From Pantoea coffeiphila (GTDB taxonomy: Bacteria; Pseudomonadota; Gammaproteobacteria; Enterobacterales; Enterobacteriaceae): 64,000 nt of DNA. The position numbers and the translations under genes were made by a program. The DNA lies in NCBI RefSeq assembly GCF_016909495.1, contig NZ_JAFBFW010000001.1:496001-560000 (forward strand). The letters run 5' to 3'. Below the pieces are notes generated by a model, which saw only the letters and a program-made list of their open reading frames with translations, was not told the DNA's origin and did no database searches. Shown here in pieces: positions 36,874-45,447 of the stretch. Every line of letters begins with the position of its first letter. The stretch's first letter is position 1.

Positions 36874-37095
36874 CATGATATTTTTCTATCATTATCTATC
36901 ATTTGTTCGATAACGTCATGGCAAAACATGATCGACTTCAAAGAATTTATATTTCATTTATATATTAAATGGAATTTAAATTCCTTTAACCTTAGGCTGT
37001 CTCCATTCACAGGCCACCGGACGTCAGATAATGATCGAAGGTGATGAATGATATCAGGCTATCAAACCTATCATTTTACCATGATAGATATCATT
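36874..37095. repeat. cluster of TATCAT repeats and nested inverted repeats
   Basis: The 270-bp gap holds CTATCATT copies at about 36887 and 36897, and the outer inverted repeat AATGATATC (37047-37055) / GATATCATT (37087-37095) enclosing TATCAT (37069) and ATGATA (37081). These lie between the LacI gene and the isomerase gene and look like a multi-site operator. Confidence 0.5.
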
Positions 37096-37138
37096 CAGCC
37101 TCGTCGCGCATTAAAGCAATCAGAATGAGAGATGACCG

Positions 37139-37966
37139 ATGAAAAAAGCGTTACATGGCGTTTCCGTTTTACATTCTAACGCGGTGACTCAGTTGCGTAT
37201 CGCCCATGAAACGGGCTTTGATGCACTGGAACTGCTGCCGGAGCACCTGTTCCGTTACCTGGAGCACGGCGGAACGCTGGAAAAGTATAAACAGCTGATG
37301 CAGCACTACAATATTGAAATCAGCTGCATTAATGCGCTGAAGCGCATTGGCCGTCATCAGCCGCAGGAACGCCGCGAAATGCTGGATGAGGCGGACAAAA
37401 TTTGCCGTGCCGCTCAGGCGCTGGGCTGCCCGGTGGTACAGATTATGGCGCTGAATGAAATCGATGCGCTGTCTGAAGCAGAACGTACGGAAATTCTGAC
37501 GCAAAACGTCCGGGACATTGCGGCGATTGGCGCACAGTACGGCATTAAATTCCAGATCGAGGTGGTTGCCTTTACGCCGTTTAACAGCCTTAAACAGGGT
37601 CAGGCCATTATCGATGCGGTCGGCGCTGACAACGTTGGTGTGGTGATCGATTTCTGGCATCTGTACGCCGGTGGCGATACCACCCCGGAAGAGGTAGAAG
37701 CCCTTGATGTTAATCTGATTTATGGCGTGCATTTTTGCGATGGCCGCCGTTTGCACCCGGGAGAGGCGTGGGACGAGCGCGTACAGCGCAACTATCAGCC
37801 GGGTGAAGGTGAAGTGGATATCGATCGCTGGGTGGCGGCGGTGAATAAAACCGGCTACAGCGGCGTATGGTGCCCGGAGCTGCTCAGCCCGACACACTGG
37901 GAAGACGATCTGTGGCAAATAGCCCGCGATTCAATGGACAGCCTGACGGCATACACCAGCAAGTAA
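37139..37966 (+). CDS. sugar phosphate isomerase/epimerase-type TIM-barrel protein
   Basis: The 275-residue protein is a xylose-isomerase-like TIM barrel with probable metal ligands E141 (QIEVVAF), D171 with H174 (VIDFWHLY), H198 (VHFCDG) and E247 (WCPELL). It resembles inosose isomerase IolI and hydroxypyruvate isomerase-like proteins in size. GAGAG precedes the ATG. It has no enzyme partner beside it; a defective-looking LacI gene and TATCAT repeats precede it. The substrate is not known. Confidence 0.8.
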   Translation: MKKALHGVSVLHSNAVTQLRIAHETGFDALELLPEHLFRYLEHGGTLEKYKQLMQHYNIEISCINALKRIGRHQPQERREMLDEADKICRAAQALGCPVVQIMALNEIDALSEAERTEILTQNVRDIAAIGAQYGIKFQIEVVAFTPFNSLKQGQAIIDAVGADNVGVVIDFWHLYAGGDTTPEEVEALDVNLIYGVHFCDGRRLHPGEAWDERVQRNYQPGEGEVDIDRWVAAVNKTGYSGVWCPELLSPTHWEDDLWQIARDSMDSLTAYTSK

Positions 37967-38070
37967 GGTAAGAGATAAACAAAACCGCCCTCTTATCTGG
38001 CGTGGTGCAGTTTGCACCGCTAGCCCGGATAAGAAGGGAGGGATCATGAAGTAGGGTTGGCAAGATGACT

Positions 38071-38102
38071 GGCAGGTTCCATGCGGAACCTGCCCTTTTT
38101 TT
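38071..38102 (+). terminator. Rho-independent terminator
   Basis: A 10-bp stem GGCAGGTTCC (38071-38080) with GGAACCTGCC (38085-38094), then CTTTTTTTA. It ends a + transcript ~105 nt after the isomerase stop and overlaps the stop codon of the next, minus-strand gene. Confidence 0.88.
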
Positions 38103-38520
38103 AGGCGTTACTCGCCGCGTCTTGCGCTGCCTGATAGCGTTGCTTAAAGGCTTCATTGTCTTCCACCAGGCGCAGCGCCGCTTCAATCAGCTCGTTCTGC
38201 ACCAGCGTAGTTGAACCGCCGCTGGTCACCCAGTGAATATACATCACGCACAGCGCGGCAACCTGCAATGCTTCTCCTTCCTCATTTTCACCGTCAAACT
38301 GATACTCGGCCAGTGACCAGTCGTAAACGGCATTGACGAAGGGCATATCACCGCTTTCGTCCAGGGCAGGCAGCGTGTGAAACAGTTCAACCATTTCCGG
38401 CGTCGCTTCGTAGTTCTGGCGGCCAATTGCATCAAGTTTGCGGCCGTGCGCGCGGCTTTTGTTGGCCTGTTTCGCTTTTTCTTTCGCGCGTTTCTTACGC
38501 TTATCCTGTTTTGTACTCAC
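38101..38520 (-). CDS. conserved hypothetical protein
   Basis: The 139-residue protein begins with a lysine-rich helix (KQDKRKKRAKEKAKQANKSR) and continues with a compact helical acidic domain. I chose GTG at 38520, behind GCAGAGAAT; an ATG at 38568 gives an implausible N-terminus. No signal peptide or catalytic motif is apparent. It is probably cytosolic. I do not recognise a family. Confidence 0.65.
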   Translation of the reverse strand: MSTKQDKRKKRAKEKAKQANKSRAHGRKLDAIGRQNYEATPEMVELFHTLPALDESGDMPFVNAVYDWSLAEYQFDGENEEGEALQVAALCVMYIHWVTSGGSTTLVQNELIEAALRLVEDNEAFKQRYQAAQDAASNA

Positions 38521-38726
38521 GGTATTCTCTGCTTGCGGAATGGGAAGGGCCGCAGAATAGCACAGCACGACAACGTAGCCGATATTATGCGGCAGGAAAT
38601 GGCCGATAACGCCCCTTTGAAGGATGTTATGGTGAAGGCGCGTTGCAGAAAACCGACAGCAGAAAAGCTGTCCGTAAAAAGAGGCGAACCCAGGCAGGGT
38701 TCGATCCAGGCAAAAAGGAGCTGTGT

Positions 38727-39017
38727 ATGTTGTTTAGAGTAGAAATGACCGTCAATCTGCCAGCGTCAATGACCAGGGCCGAAGCCAGCGATATTAAACA
38801 GCGCGAGCGAGACTATTCACACAGGCTACAGCGAGAGGGTAAATGGCGCCATCTGTGGCGCATTGTGGGCAGCTACGCCAATATCAGCATATTTGACGTA
38901 CGCGATGCTGAAGAATTGCACGAACTGCTCAGCGCACTGCCCCTCTATTCCTACATGCAAATAAACGTGCAGGCACTATGCCGCCATCCCTCTTCGGTTT
39001 ATGACGACGATCGGTAA
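38727..39017 (+). CDS. catC: muconolactone delta-isomerase-like protein
   Basis: The 96-residue protein resembles CatC: MLFRVEMTVNLPA, IKQRERDYSHRLQREGKWRHLWRI, ANISIFDV and LHELLSALPLYSYMQINV, matching the ferredoxin-like decameric enzyme that isomerises muconolactone in catechol degradation. AAGGAG precedes the ATG. No catA, catB or catD gene is near, so it may act alone in another route or as a stray paralogue. Confidence 0.8.
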   Translation: MLFRVEMTVNLPASMTRAEASDIKQRERDYSHRLQREGKWRHLWRIVGSYANISIFDVRDAEELHELLSALPLYSYMQINVQALCRHPSSVYDDDR

Positions 39018-39037
39018 CGATTGCACGCTTATCCGAA

Positions 39038-39484
39038 TCAGAACTTACCAATCAGCAGCGAAACCAGACCGGCCGCAATCAGGGGCCCGACCGGAACGCC
39101 GCGAAACAGTGAAACGCCAATAATGGTGCCAATCAGCAGTCCGCCGACGATGGTCGGCTGGCTGCTCATCAGCGTGACGCCGCGCCCACCAACCCATGAA
39201 ACAAAAATTCCCACCGCAATCGCCAGCAGGGATTTCCAGTGCAGGAAGGAGTGCAGCAGCGTGCTGGAGGGCAGAGAACCGCTGGCAATCGGCGCCATCA
39301 CCCCAACGGTCAGAATAATGATGCCCACGGTCACGCCCTGCTTTTCAATCCATGGAAAAGTCTGCTGCAGCGGGGTCAGTCGAATAGCGACCAGCACCAG
39401 AAGAGCAATCGTGACAGTGAGGTTATGACTGAAATAACTTAAGGCAGCAAGGAACAGCAGAATGACTAAAGACAGATCGAACAT
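39038..39484 (-). CDS. yeaL: DUF441 membrane protein, YeaL family
   Basis: The 148-residue protein has four hydrophobic segments ([62 protein letters not shown]) like YeaL. It is a small inner membrane protein of unknown function. GGGAA lies upstream of the ATG. It is convergent with the catC-like gene, 20 bp apart. Confidence 0.85.
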   Translation of the reverse strand: MFDLSLVILLFLAALSYFSHNLTVTIALLVLVAIRLTPLQQTFPWIEKQGVTVGIIILTVGVMAPIASGSLPSSTLLHSFLHWKSLLAIAVGIFVSWVGGRGVTLMSSQPTIVGGLLIGTIIGVSLFRGVPVGPLIAAGLVSLLIGKF

Positions 39485-39555
39485 GTTTAATTCCCGGACG
39501 ACAAAATCGGTAGCAGCATATTGTTATCACAGCATAAACATTTTTTTCACATCCT

Positions 39556-40482
39556 CTACTTTTTTTTCCCGGTGACCTCACTGGCCTGGCGACCAAAATA
39601 GCGATAAAACGCCACGCTGAAGTTGTTAGCGTGGCGATAACCCACCTGCCAGCCTGCCTGCGCAACCTGATAGCCCTGTTCCAGCAGACGATGGGCTTTT
39701 TCCATCCGCATCTGTAATAGCATCTGACCGGGGGTGGTGTTAAAGCGCTGATGAAAACCCTGCTTCAATTTGTAGTCGCTTAGCCCCACCGCCATCGCCA
39801 GCGTACTTAACGAAAACGGCTCATCGAGATGGGCCAGCATCCAGTCACGGGCCTGCTCCAGCTGGAGATCGTCTCTGGGGTGCAGAGGTTTGTGCTTCAC
39901 CTCTTCCACCAAATGCCGCTGCTGGGCCAGCAAATTCAGTGCGTGGATCTGTAGCATCAGCGCGTCATTGCCGCCCTGCCTGAGCTGCTCTAACAGCGTG
40001 GCCGTTGCCCGACTGTAAGGCGTGAAGGCATGGTTCACCACGCGACCGGTGGCGAACAGCCTGTCGCAGACCGCCGCGCCAAGATAGTGACTGACGCTGT
40101 CGGCGCTCAGCAGCAGGCGCAGCTGGCTGACCTGTTCCCCGCCTCGATAGCGCCGCTCTCCCTGGCTGCCGTGAAAGCTGGTGACGGTAAGCTGGCCCTC
40201 GGTAAACTGCGTTTCGCTGCCGTCGCGCCCGCAAAACTGCGAGTTTCCTGCCAGACCAAAAGTCAGCACCAGCATTGGGCGATCGTGTGGGTTGCAGGTT
40301 TCCTCTATCAAAGGCCGCACCGGCTGGTAGTTGGAACAAACAACGGTAAAGCCTTCTGCCACCGGATTGAAACGGGAAAGGCAGTGCCCCACCGTGGCAG
40401 GCAGTGACCGAATGTTGCCCTGCTGTTCAGCATCTGCCGATGTCAGCCGATAGCTTTGCGTCCCCTGGAAAGCCTGAATCAT
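39556..40482 (-). CDS. AraC-family regulator of a siderophore cassette (PchR/YbtA-like)
   Basis: The ~308-residue protein ends in the two AraC helix-turn-helix motifs (FSLSTLAMAVGLSDYKLKQG, QVAQAGWQVGYRHANNFSV) with FGRQASEV, as in PchR/YbtA-type activators that respond to a siderophore. I chose the ATG at 40482 (AAGGTG upstream) over a GTG at 40512. It is divergent from the receptor gene across 120 bp holding a Fur box, the classic arrangement of iron-siderophore regulators. Confidence 0.83.
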   Translation of the reverse strand: MIQAFQGTQSYRLTSADAEQQGNIRSLPATVGHCLSRFNPVAEGFTVVCSNYQPVRPLIEETCNPHDRPMLVLTFGLAGNSQFCGRDGSETQFTEGQLTVTSFHGSQGERRYRGGEQVSQLRLLLSADSVSHYLGAAVCDRLFATGRVVNHAFTPYSRATATLLEQLRQGGNDALMLQIHALNLLAQQRHLVEEVKHKPLHPRDDLQLEQARDWMLAHLDEPFSLSTLAMAVGLSDYKLKQGFHQRFNTTPGQMLLQMRMEKAHRLLEQGYQVAQAGWQVGYRHANNFSVAFYRYFGRQASEVTGKKK

Positions 40483-40531
40483 CACCTTCACCGTTTCACA
40501 GACTAAAATCACCGCCTCGCATATAAACGAG

Positions 40532-40551
40532 GATAATAAGCATTCTCATTA
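40532..40551. promoter_or_regulatory. Fur box between the AraC regulator and receptor
   Basis: GATAAT-AAGCATTC-TCATTAT reads on the other strand as ATAATGAGAATGCTTATTATC, close to enteric Fur boxes. It sits between divergent starts and predicts iron repression of both genes. Confidence 0.72.
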
Positions 40552-40602
40552 TAGATATCATAGTTGCTGACCCTGCGCTATCGACAAACGATGAGGATGA
40601 GA

Positions 40603-42573
40603 ATGGCACGATCTTACTGGGGCCTGCTGCTGGCGGCCCCCGGCATGACGGCAATCGCCGCCGACGTACAGAATAATGAGATGGTGGTCACCGCCACCAA
40701 AACGGAACTGCCTGCCGTGCAAGTACCGGCATCGCTTTCCGTTCTTTACGGTGAAGATCTTGAAGAACGCCGGGTAGACAGTGTCAGCCAGCTGGCAGCC
40801 ATGACACCCGGTATGGCATTTCAGCCCTGGGGCCAGGCCGGCACTAACCTTGCGGTGGTACGTGGAGTAACCGGTAGCGGCAGCGGGTTTAACTCGGCCA
40901 TGCTGCTCAGCGAAGACGGCGTGCCCCTGCTGGCCGGACAGGGTTTTGATAATAATTTCCTCGACGTCGATCGCGTGGAGATCCTGCGCGGGCCGCAGTC
41001 ATCGCTCTACGGCCGCAATGCCGAAGTCGGGGTCATCAACGTTGTCACCCGCACGCCGGATAATCTACAACGCGGTGAAATTACGGCGATTGCCGGTAGC
41101 CGCCAGCGGCAGCAGCTGCGCGGTAGCTTCAGCACTCCGCTGGTTGAGGATCGGCTGTATGCCGCCGTAGCGGGCGAATGGAAATCGCAAAACGGTTACG
41201 TTGATAACACCACCACCGGCGGCAAAGCCGACGATCGCGAGCGCAATAACGCGCGGATCGTACTGCGCTGGACGCCGACCGACGCCGACGATATCCGCCT
41301 GCGCTACAGCCAGCAGCGCTATCACGACGGCGGTTCGCAGTGGGGACCGGCGGCCAGCCGCAACAGAAAAGTCGCCAGCGGCACCGATTCATGGAACCAC
41401 TCACAGGCCAGCGTCGCCTCACTCGACTATCGCCACATGCTGTCAAACGGCTGGCAGTTCCGTTCCATCAGCGCCCGCACCGAAATTCTCGACCGCATTC
41501 AGCAGGATACCGATTTCACCGCGCCGGATACGCTGCATATGCAGCGCGATAATCAGTTCACCACCCTATCTCAGGAATTCCGCCTTCAGGGCGAAGGCAG
41601 CGATCATCGCTGGCTGGCCGGGCTGTACTTCGATCGCGACGACAACGATTACCGCTTCGTACAAAAGCTGCCGATGATGTCCACCGAAATGCGCAACGCT
41701 CAGATTGGCAATACGCAGGCGCTGTTCGGTGAATGGACGCAGATGCTGGGCGGCCCGTGGAGCGTAACGCTGGGTGGGCGCATTGAGCGCAGCGAAATTG
41801 AAATGTCACCGACGGGGATGGATAAACGCAGCTCCACCTGGCACAACGTCTCGCCGAAAATTACCGTGCAGTATCAGTGGCAGCCCGATCTGCAAAGCTA
41901 CGCCAGCTACAGCCAGGGCTATCGCGCCGGTGGCTATAACCTGTTTTCACCGGCGACCGACTACTTCCGTTACAACCCGGAAAAAGTTCACTCCTGGGAG
42001 CTGGGGGTTAAGGGTTTGTCCGACGATCGCCGCCTGCGTTACAGCAGCTCAGTCTACCTGATGGATATCGACGATATGCAGGTTCAGCAGGTGGTCCAGG
42101 CCGGTGTGGTGTATATCAACAACGCAGCAAAAGCCCGATCTACCGGCTGGGAGCTGGAGGCCGACTACGCGCTGCTGCCTGAACTGCGTCTGCAGGGATC
42201 ACTCGGGCTCAACCATACCCGTTTCGATAACTATCGCGACGGCAGCAACGACTATGCCGGTAATCACAACACCTTCGCGCCGGATGCCACCGCCAGCCTC
42301 GGACTGCGCTACGAACATACCAGCGGTGCATACGGCCTGCTGCAGTGGCACGGAGCCAGCCATAGCTTTCTCGATGCGGGCAATCAGTATCGTCAGGCCG
42401 GTTACGGCGTTGTCGACATGACCCTCGGTTATGCCTGGCGCGACCTGGATGTTTCGCTGTTCGTCGATAACCTGACCGATAAAGAGTATGACGCCGTGGG
42501 CTACCTCAACGGTAGCGTACGCATTTACAGCCCGCCGCGTGAACTTGGCCTGAAAGTGAGCTACAAACTATGA
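40603..42573 (+). CDS. TonB-dependent siderophore receptor (FyuA-like)
   Basis: The ~656-residue outer membrane protein has a signal peptide (cleavage near IAADV), a TonB box NEMVVTATK at about residues 26-34 of the mature N-terminus, a plug with VRGVTGSGSGF, EILRGPQSSLYGRNAEVGVI, and a barrel ending in FVDNLTDKEYDAVGYL...LGLKVSYKL. I chose ATG 40603, behind GAGGATGAGA. Strand pattern and size are like ferric-yersiniabactin/pyochelin-type receptors, which is inference. It overlaps the methyltransferase start by 4 bp (ATGA). Confidence 0.85.
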   Translation: MARSYWGLLLAAPGMTAIAADVQNNEMVVTATKTELPAVQVPASLSVLYGEDLEERRVDSVSQLAAMTPGMAFQPWGQAGTNLAVVRGVTGSGSGFNSAMLLSEDGVPLLAGQGFDNNFLDVDRVEILRGPQSSLYGRNAEVGVINVVTRTPDNLQRGEITAIAGSRQRQQLRGSFSTPLVEDRLYAAVAGEWKSQNGYVDNTTTGGKADDRERNNARIVLRWTPTDADDIRLRYSQQRYHDGGSQWGPAASRNRKVASGTDSWNHSQASVASLDYRHMLSNGWQFRSISARTEILDRIQQDTDFTAPDTLHMQRDNQFTTLSQEFRLQGEGSDHRWLAGLYFDRDDNDYRFVQKLPMMSTEMRNAQIGNTQALFGEWTQMLGGPWSVTLGGRIERSEIEMSPTGMDKRSSTWHNVSPKITVQYQWQPDLQSYASYSQGYRAGGYNLFSPATDYFRYNPEKVHSWELGVKGLSDDRRLRYSSSVYLMDIDDMQVQQVVQAGVVYINNAAKARSTGWELEADYALLPELRLQGSLGLNHTRFDNYRDGSNDYAGNHNTFAPDATASLGLRYEHTSGAYGLLQWHGASHSFLDAGNQYRQAGYGVVDMTLGYAWRDLDVSLFVDNLTDKEYDAVGYLNGSVRIYSPPRELGLKVSYKL

Positions 42574-43577
42574 CCTTTCCCGTAAGGATGATCGACCGGC
42601 TGGCCGCCGACAGCGTGCTGGCTGACAGCGTGCAGCTGGCGCTGCAAAACAATCTGTTTGACCACTTGCAAAACCCGCTCAGCGCGCGGCAGCTGGCGGA
42701 GAAGTTGCAGTGGCATGCCGACCCCACTGCGCATCTGCTGGAGCTGCTGTGGAGTTTTCAACTGCTGGATCGCCAGCAGCAGCAGGGCGAATCGCTTCTT
42801 TATCGTACCGCTTCGGCTGTCATTCCGTACCTCTGCCAGCAGGGCGAACGCTATATGGGTGATGCATGGCGCTACCGCCTTCAGGCGCTGCGCGGATTTG
42901 GCCAGCAGCTGACTGAGATGCTCAAGCAGCCGCTGCCCGAATACAGCGAACAGCTGCCGCATGACGCCGCCTGGGCCGCTGCCGCTGGGGGACAAATTGC
43001 GCAGGAGCAGCGGGCGCTCACCGCGGATACCGCCTGCGCGATCGCCGCAACCGTGACACGCTTCAACCATCCGGCCAGAATGCTCGATATGGGCGGCGGG
43101 CCGGGACTGGTCAGCGTGGCGCTGGCGCAGCGCTATCCGCAGCTGACCGGCGTGGTGCAGGATCTGCCGCTGACGGCCGAGGTGGCGCAGGGAAATCTCG
43201 TTGCCGCCGGAGTGGGAGACCGTTTCAGCGCGGTCAGTGAACTGGCGGACAGCGACCGCTTCGACATTATCTGGTGCTCCTCCTTCCTGCACTTCGTTGC
43301 CGATCCGGCGCAGACGCTGGCCGATCTGTATCGACGGCTGAATCCCGGCGGTGTCTTAATCAGTGCCCACGCACGCCTGGGTGACGATCCGCAGCAGGTT
43401 AGCCGGGTTCTGCCCTTCTTCCTGCCGCTGCTGATGCGCGGCAAGCACGTCTTCCACCACCATCAGCTGACGCAGATGCTGACCGAAGCAGGTTTTCGGG
43501 TGGAGGATCGCGGTGAACAGCCGTTTCCAATGGCACCGCTACACATTCACTGCGCCTGGCGCGGAGAACGCTCGTGA
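42570..43577 (+). CDS. SAM-dependent O-methyltransferase-like protein in a receptor operon
   Basis: The 335-residue protein resembles family-2 O-methyltransferases: an N-terminal winged-helix-like domain (ALQNNLFDHLQNPLSARQLA) and a C-terminal Rossmann core with the SAM motif MLDMGGGPGLVSVALAQRYP, the acidic VVQDLPLT and WCSSFLHFVADPA. It overlaps the receptor by 4 bp and the transporter by 4 bp, so all three are coupled. A methyltransferase is not part of the usual receptor-importer pair; it may modify the siderophore or a ligand after uptake. Its substrate is unknown. Confidence 0.85.
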   Translation: MTFPVRMIDRLAADSVLADSVQLALQNNLFDHLQNPLSARQLAEKLQWHADPTAHLLELLWSFQLLDRQQQQGESLLYRTASAVIPYLCQQGERYMGDAWRYRLQALRGFGQQLTEMLKQPLPEYSEQLPHDAAWAAAAGGQIAQEQRALTADTACAIAATVTRFNHPARMLDMGGGPGLVSVALAQRYPQLTGVVQDLPLTAEVAQGNLVAAGVGDRFSAVSELADSDRFDIIWCSSFLHFVADPAQTLADLYRRLNPGGVLISAHARLGDDPQQVSRVLPFFLPLLMRGKHVFHHHQLTQMLTEAGFRVEDRGEQPFPMAPLHIHCAWRGERS

Positions 43578-44761
43578 GCCGGGCGCTGCTACAGCTGATG
43601 TTTTTCTGGTTTAACGTCAGCCTGACGCTGCCGGTCACGTGGCTGATGCTCGGCCTGCCGCTGATCCTGCATCAGCAGGGCTGGAGCGGCCAGCAGCTGG
43701 GGCTGTTCCAGCTGGCGGCCCTGCCTGCGGTGATCAAACTGTGGCTGGCGCTACCGGTAGAGCGGGGAAGGCTGTTCCGCCAGCGCTATAAAAGCTGGGG
43801 AAGCCTGCTCTGGCTGGGGCTGGCACTGCTGTTTGCCCTGCTCAGCCAGTTCGATTTGCAGCAGAATAAAAGCCTGCTGTTTGCTCTGCTGCTGTGTTGC
43901 AGCCTGCTGCTGGCCTGGTGCGATGTGCCGGTCAATGCGCTGGCGATTGCGCTGTTTCACGAAGGCGAACAGGCCCGTGCCGGCAGCGTTCGCGCCGCTG
44001 CGTTGTTCACCGGCGCGGTGGGCGGCAGTGGCATTATGCTGCTGCTCTGGCAGCACTACGGTTGGGCGTTGCCCTGTCTGCTAATGAGCGCGGCGGCCCT
44101 GCTCTGCGCGCTGCTGCTGAGGCTGCTGCCGGAACCGCCCGCCGGGGAATATCGCCGCAGCGAGATGCTTGGCTTTTTCCGGCAGCCGGGAGGAAAAGGC
44201 TGGTATCCGCTCTGCGTTCTGGCCTTTCCGTTCCTCGGCAGCGGCTGGCTGTGGCTGAAACCGCTGCTGCTGGATGCCGGACTGCCGATGCAGCAGGTGA
44301 TTATGTGGGTGGGGGTTGGCGGCAGCGTCACCGGAGCACTGGTCAGCCTGATTGGCGCACGCTGGCTGAACCGGGGCAATGCCAGCACGGCGCTGCCGGG
44401 CTGGCTGCTGTTTGCCGGGATTTCGCTGCTGTTGCTGGCGGCAGGAGTCTCGCTAAAGCTTTCCGCCGCGCTGCTACTGGCAATCTCCACGCTAATGGCC
44501 TGTGCCATCGGCGGACTGTCGGCACTGATGTTTATGCTGATGATGGCGTTCAGCCGCAAGGAAAACCGGGCGGTTGATTACGGTATCCAGGCCAGCCTGT
44601 TTACCCTGTCGCGGCTGAGCGTACCGCTGTTTAGCGGACTGCTGCTGGATCGCTTTGGCGGCGGTGTGATGCTGACCACGCTGGCACTCTGCACGCTGGC
44701 GGTGGCGCTGTATGCCTGGCTGCAACGGCGGACTATTGCGGCCAGGCTGGTAGAGTCGTAA
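43574..44761 (+). CDS. RhtX/FptX-like MFS transporter for a siderophore
   Basis: The 395-residue inner membrane protein has about 12 hydrophobic segments and resembles the RhtX/FptX group that carries ferric siderophores from periplasm to cytosol without an ABC transporter (VTWLMLGLPLILHQQGWSG at the start, FPFLGSGWLWLKPLLLDAG in the middle). GTG is the start, overlapping the methyltransferase stop as GTGA. The stop codon abuts that of the convergent racemase-like gene. Substrate specificity is not known. Confidence 0.8.
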   Translation: MSRALLQLMFFWFNVSLTLPVTWLMLGLPLILHQQGWSGQQLGLFQLAALPAVIKLWLALPVERGRLFRQRYKSWGSLLWLGLALLFALLSQFDLQQNKSLLFALLLCCSLLLAWCDVPVNALAIALFHEGEQARAGSVRAAALFTGAVGGSGIMLLLWQHYGWALPCLLMSAAALLCALLLRLLPEPPAGEYRRSEMLGFFRQPGGKGWYPLCVLAFPFLGSGWLWLKPLLLDAGLPMQQVIMWVGVGGSVTGALVSLIGARWLNRGNASTALPGWLLFAGISLLLLAAGVSLKLSAALLLAISTLMACAIGGLSALMFMLMMAFSRKENRAVDYGIQASLFTLSRLSVPLFSGLLLDRFGGGVMLTTLALCTLAVALYAWLQRRTIAARLVES

Positions 44762-45394
44762 TCAGGCAAGGCTGTCGATTGCGGCCTGCAGGCTGACCTG
44801 CGGGCCGCTCAATACCGACAGCGTGGTATGGATCAGTTTTTCCGCGCCGCTCATGGAGGCCTGCGCCAGTACAATGCAGCCGAGCGCGCATTCCGGCCGC
44901 TGGCGAATATAATCGGCGATCACCTGATGATAACCGGCAATATCGCCCTGATTAAACCACGCCCACGCACGCGGGATCAGCTCCACCACCAGGCGCTCAC
45001 CCGGAATAAAGGCGCTGAACAGTCGGGTCGTGGATTCAAGTGTCGAACTGGCAGTGCAGAGAACCAGGATCGTACCGTGATAGCGTGAGGACACTTTAGC
45101 GAGGGTAGCATCAATGCGCAGCACCGGCTTGCTGAACTCAGTTTCAAAGGCCGCCACGCCCAGCGTGGTACAGGTGACGATCACCACGTCCGCCTGTTCA
45201 CACAGTTCGCTGATGGCCTGCCGGGTTGCAAGGGTAATATCGTCCGTCACTTCATTTTGCGCGACCGCGCGCTCAAACAGTTCGCTTTCTACACGGTGCA
45301 GCAGTTCAACGTCCGAGTAATCCAGCGCCAGCAGAGCCTGTTCAAAAACGTCAATATTGCTTCTGGCCGCATGCAGACAGGCGACGATGGCCAT
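44762..45394 (-). CDS. Asp/Glu racemase superfamily protein
   Basis: The 210-residue protein has the N-terminal catalytic cysteine motif VTCTTLGVAAFE and a C-terminal domain with ALGCIVLAQASMSG. The usual second catalytic GCT motif is not clear; the cysteine precedes IVLAQ, as in hydantoin-racemase-like relatives. GGAG precedes the ATG. It is cytosolic; a racemase role on a small amino acid or hydantoin is inference. It shares its convergent stop boundary with the MFS gene and follows dcp in operon direction. Confidence 0.72.
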   Translation of the reverse strand: MAIVACLHAARSNIDVFEQALLALDYSDVELLHRVESELFERAVAQNEVTDDITLATRQAISELCEQADVVIVTCTTLGVAAFETEFSKPVLRIDATLAKVSSRYHGTILVLCTASSTLESTTRLFSAFIPGERLVVELIPRAWAWFNQGDIAGYHQVIADYIRQRPECALGCIVLAQASMSGAEKLIHTTLSVLSGPQVSLQAAIDSLA

Positions 45395-45447
45395 AACTCT
45401 CTCCAGGATGTGTATGGCGGCGCTTTTCGCGCCGCCGTTGCAAGGTG

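Noticed and set aside
41969-41976. GTTACAAC, reverse core of a Ter site
   Set aside because: Flanks do not match the Ter consensus and it lies inside the receptor coding sequence.
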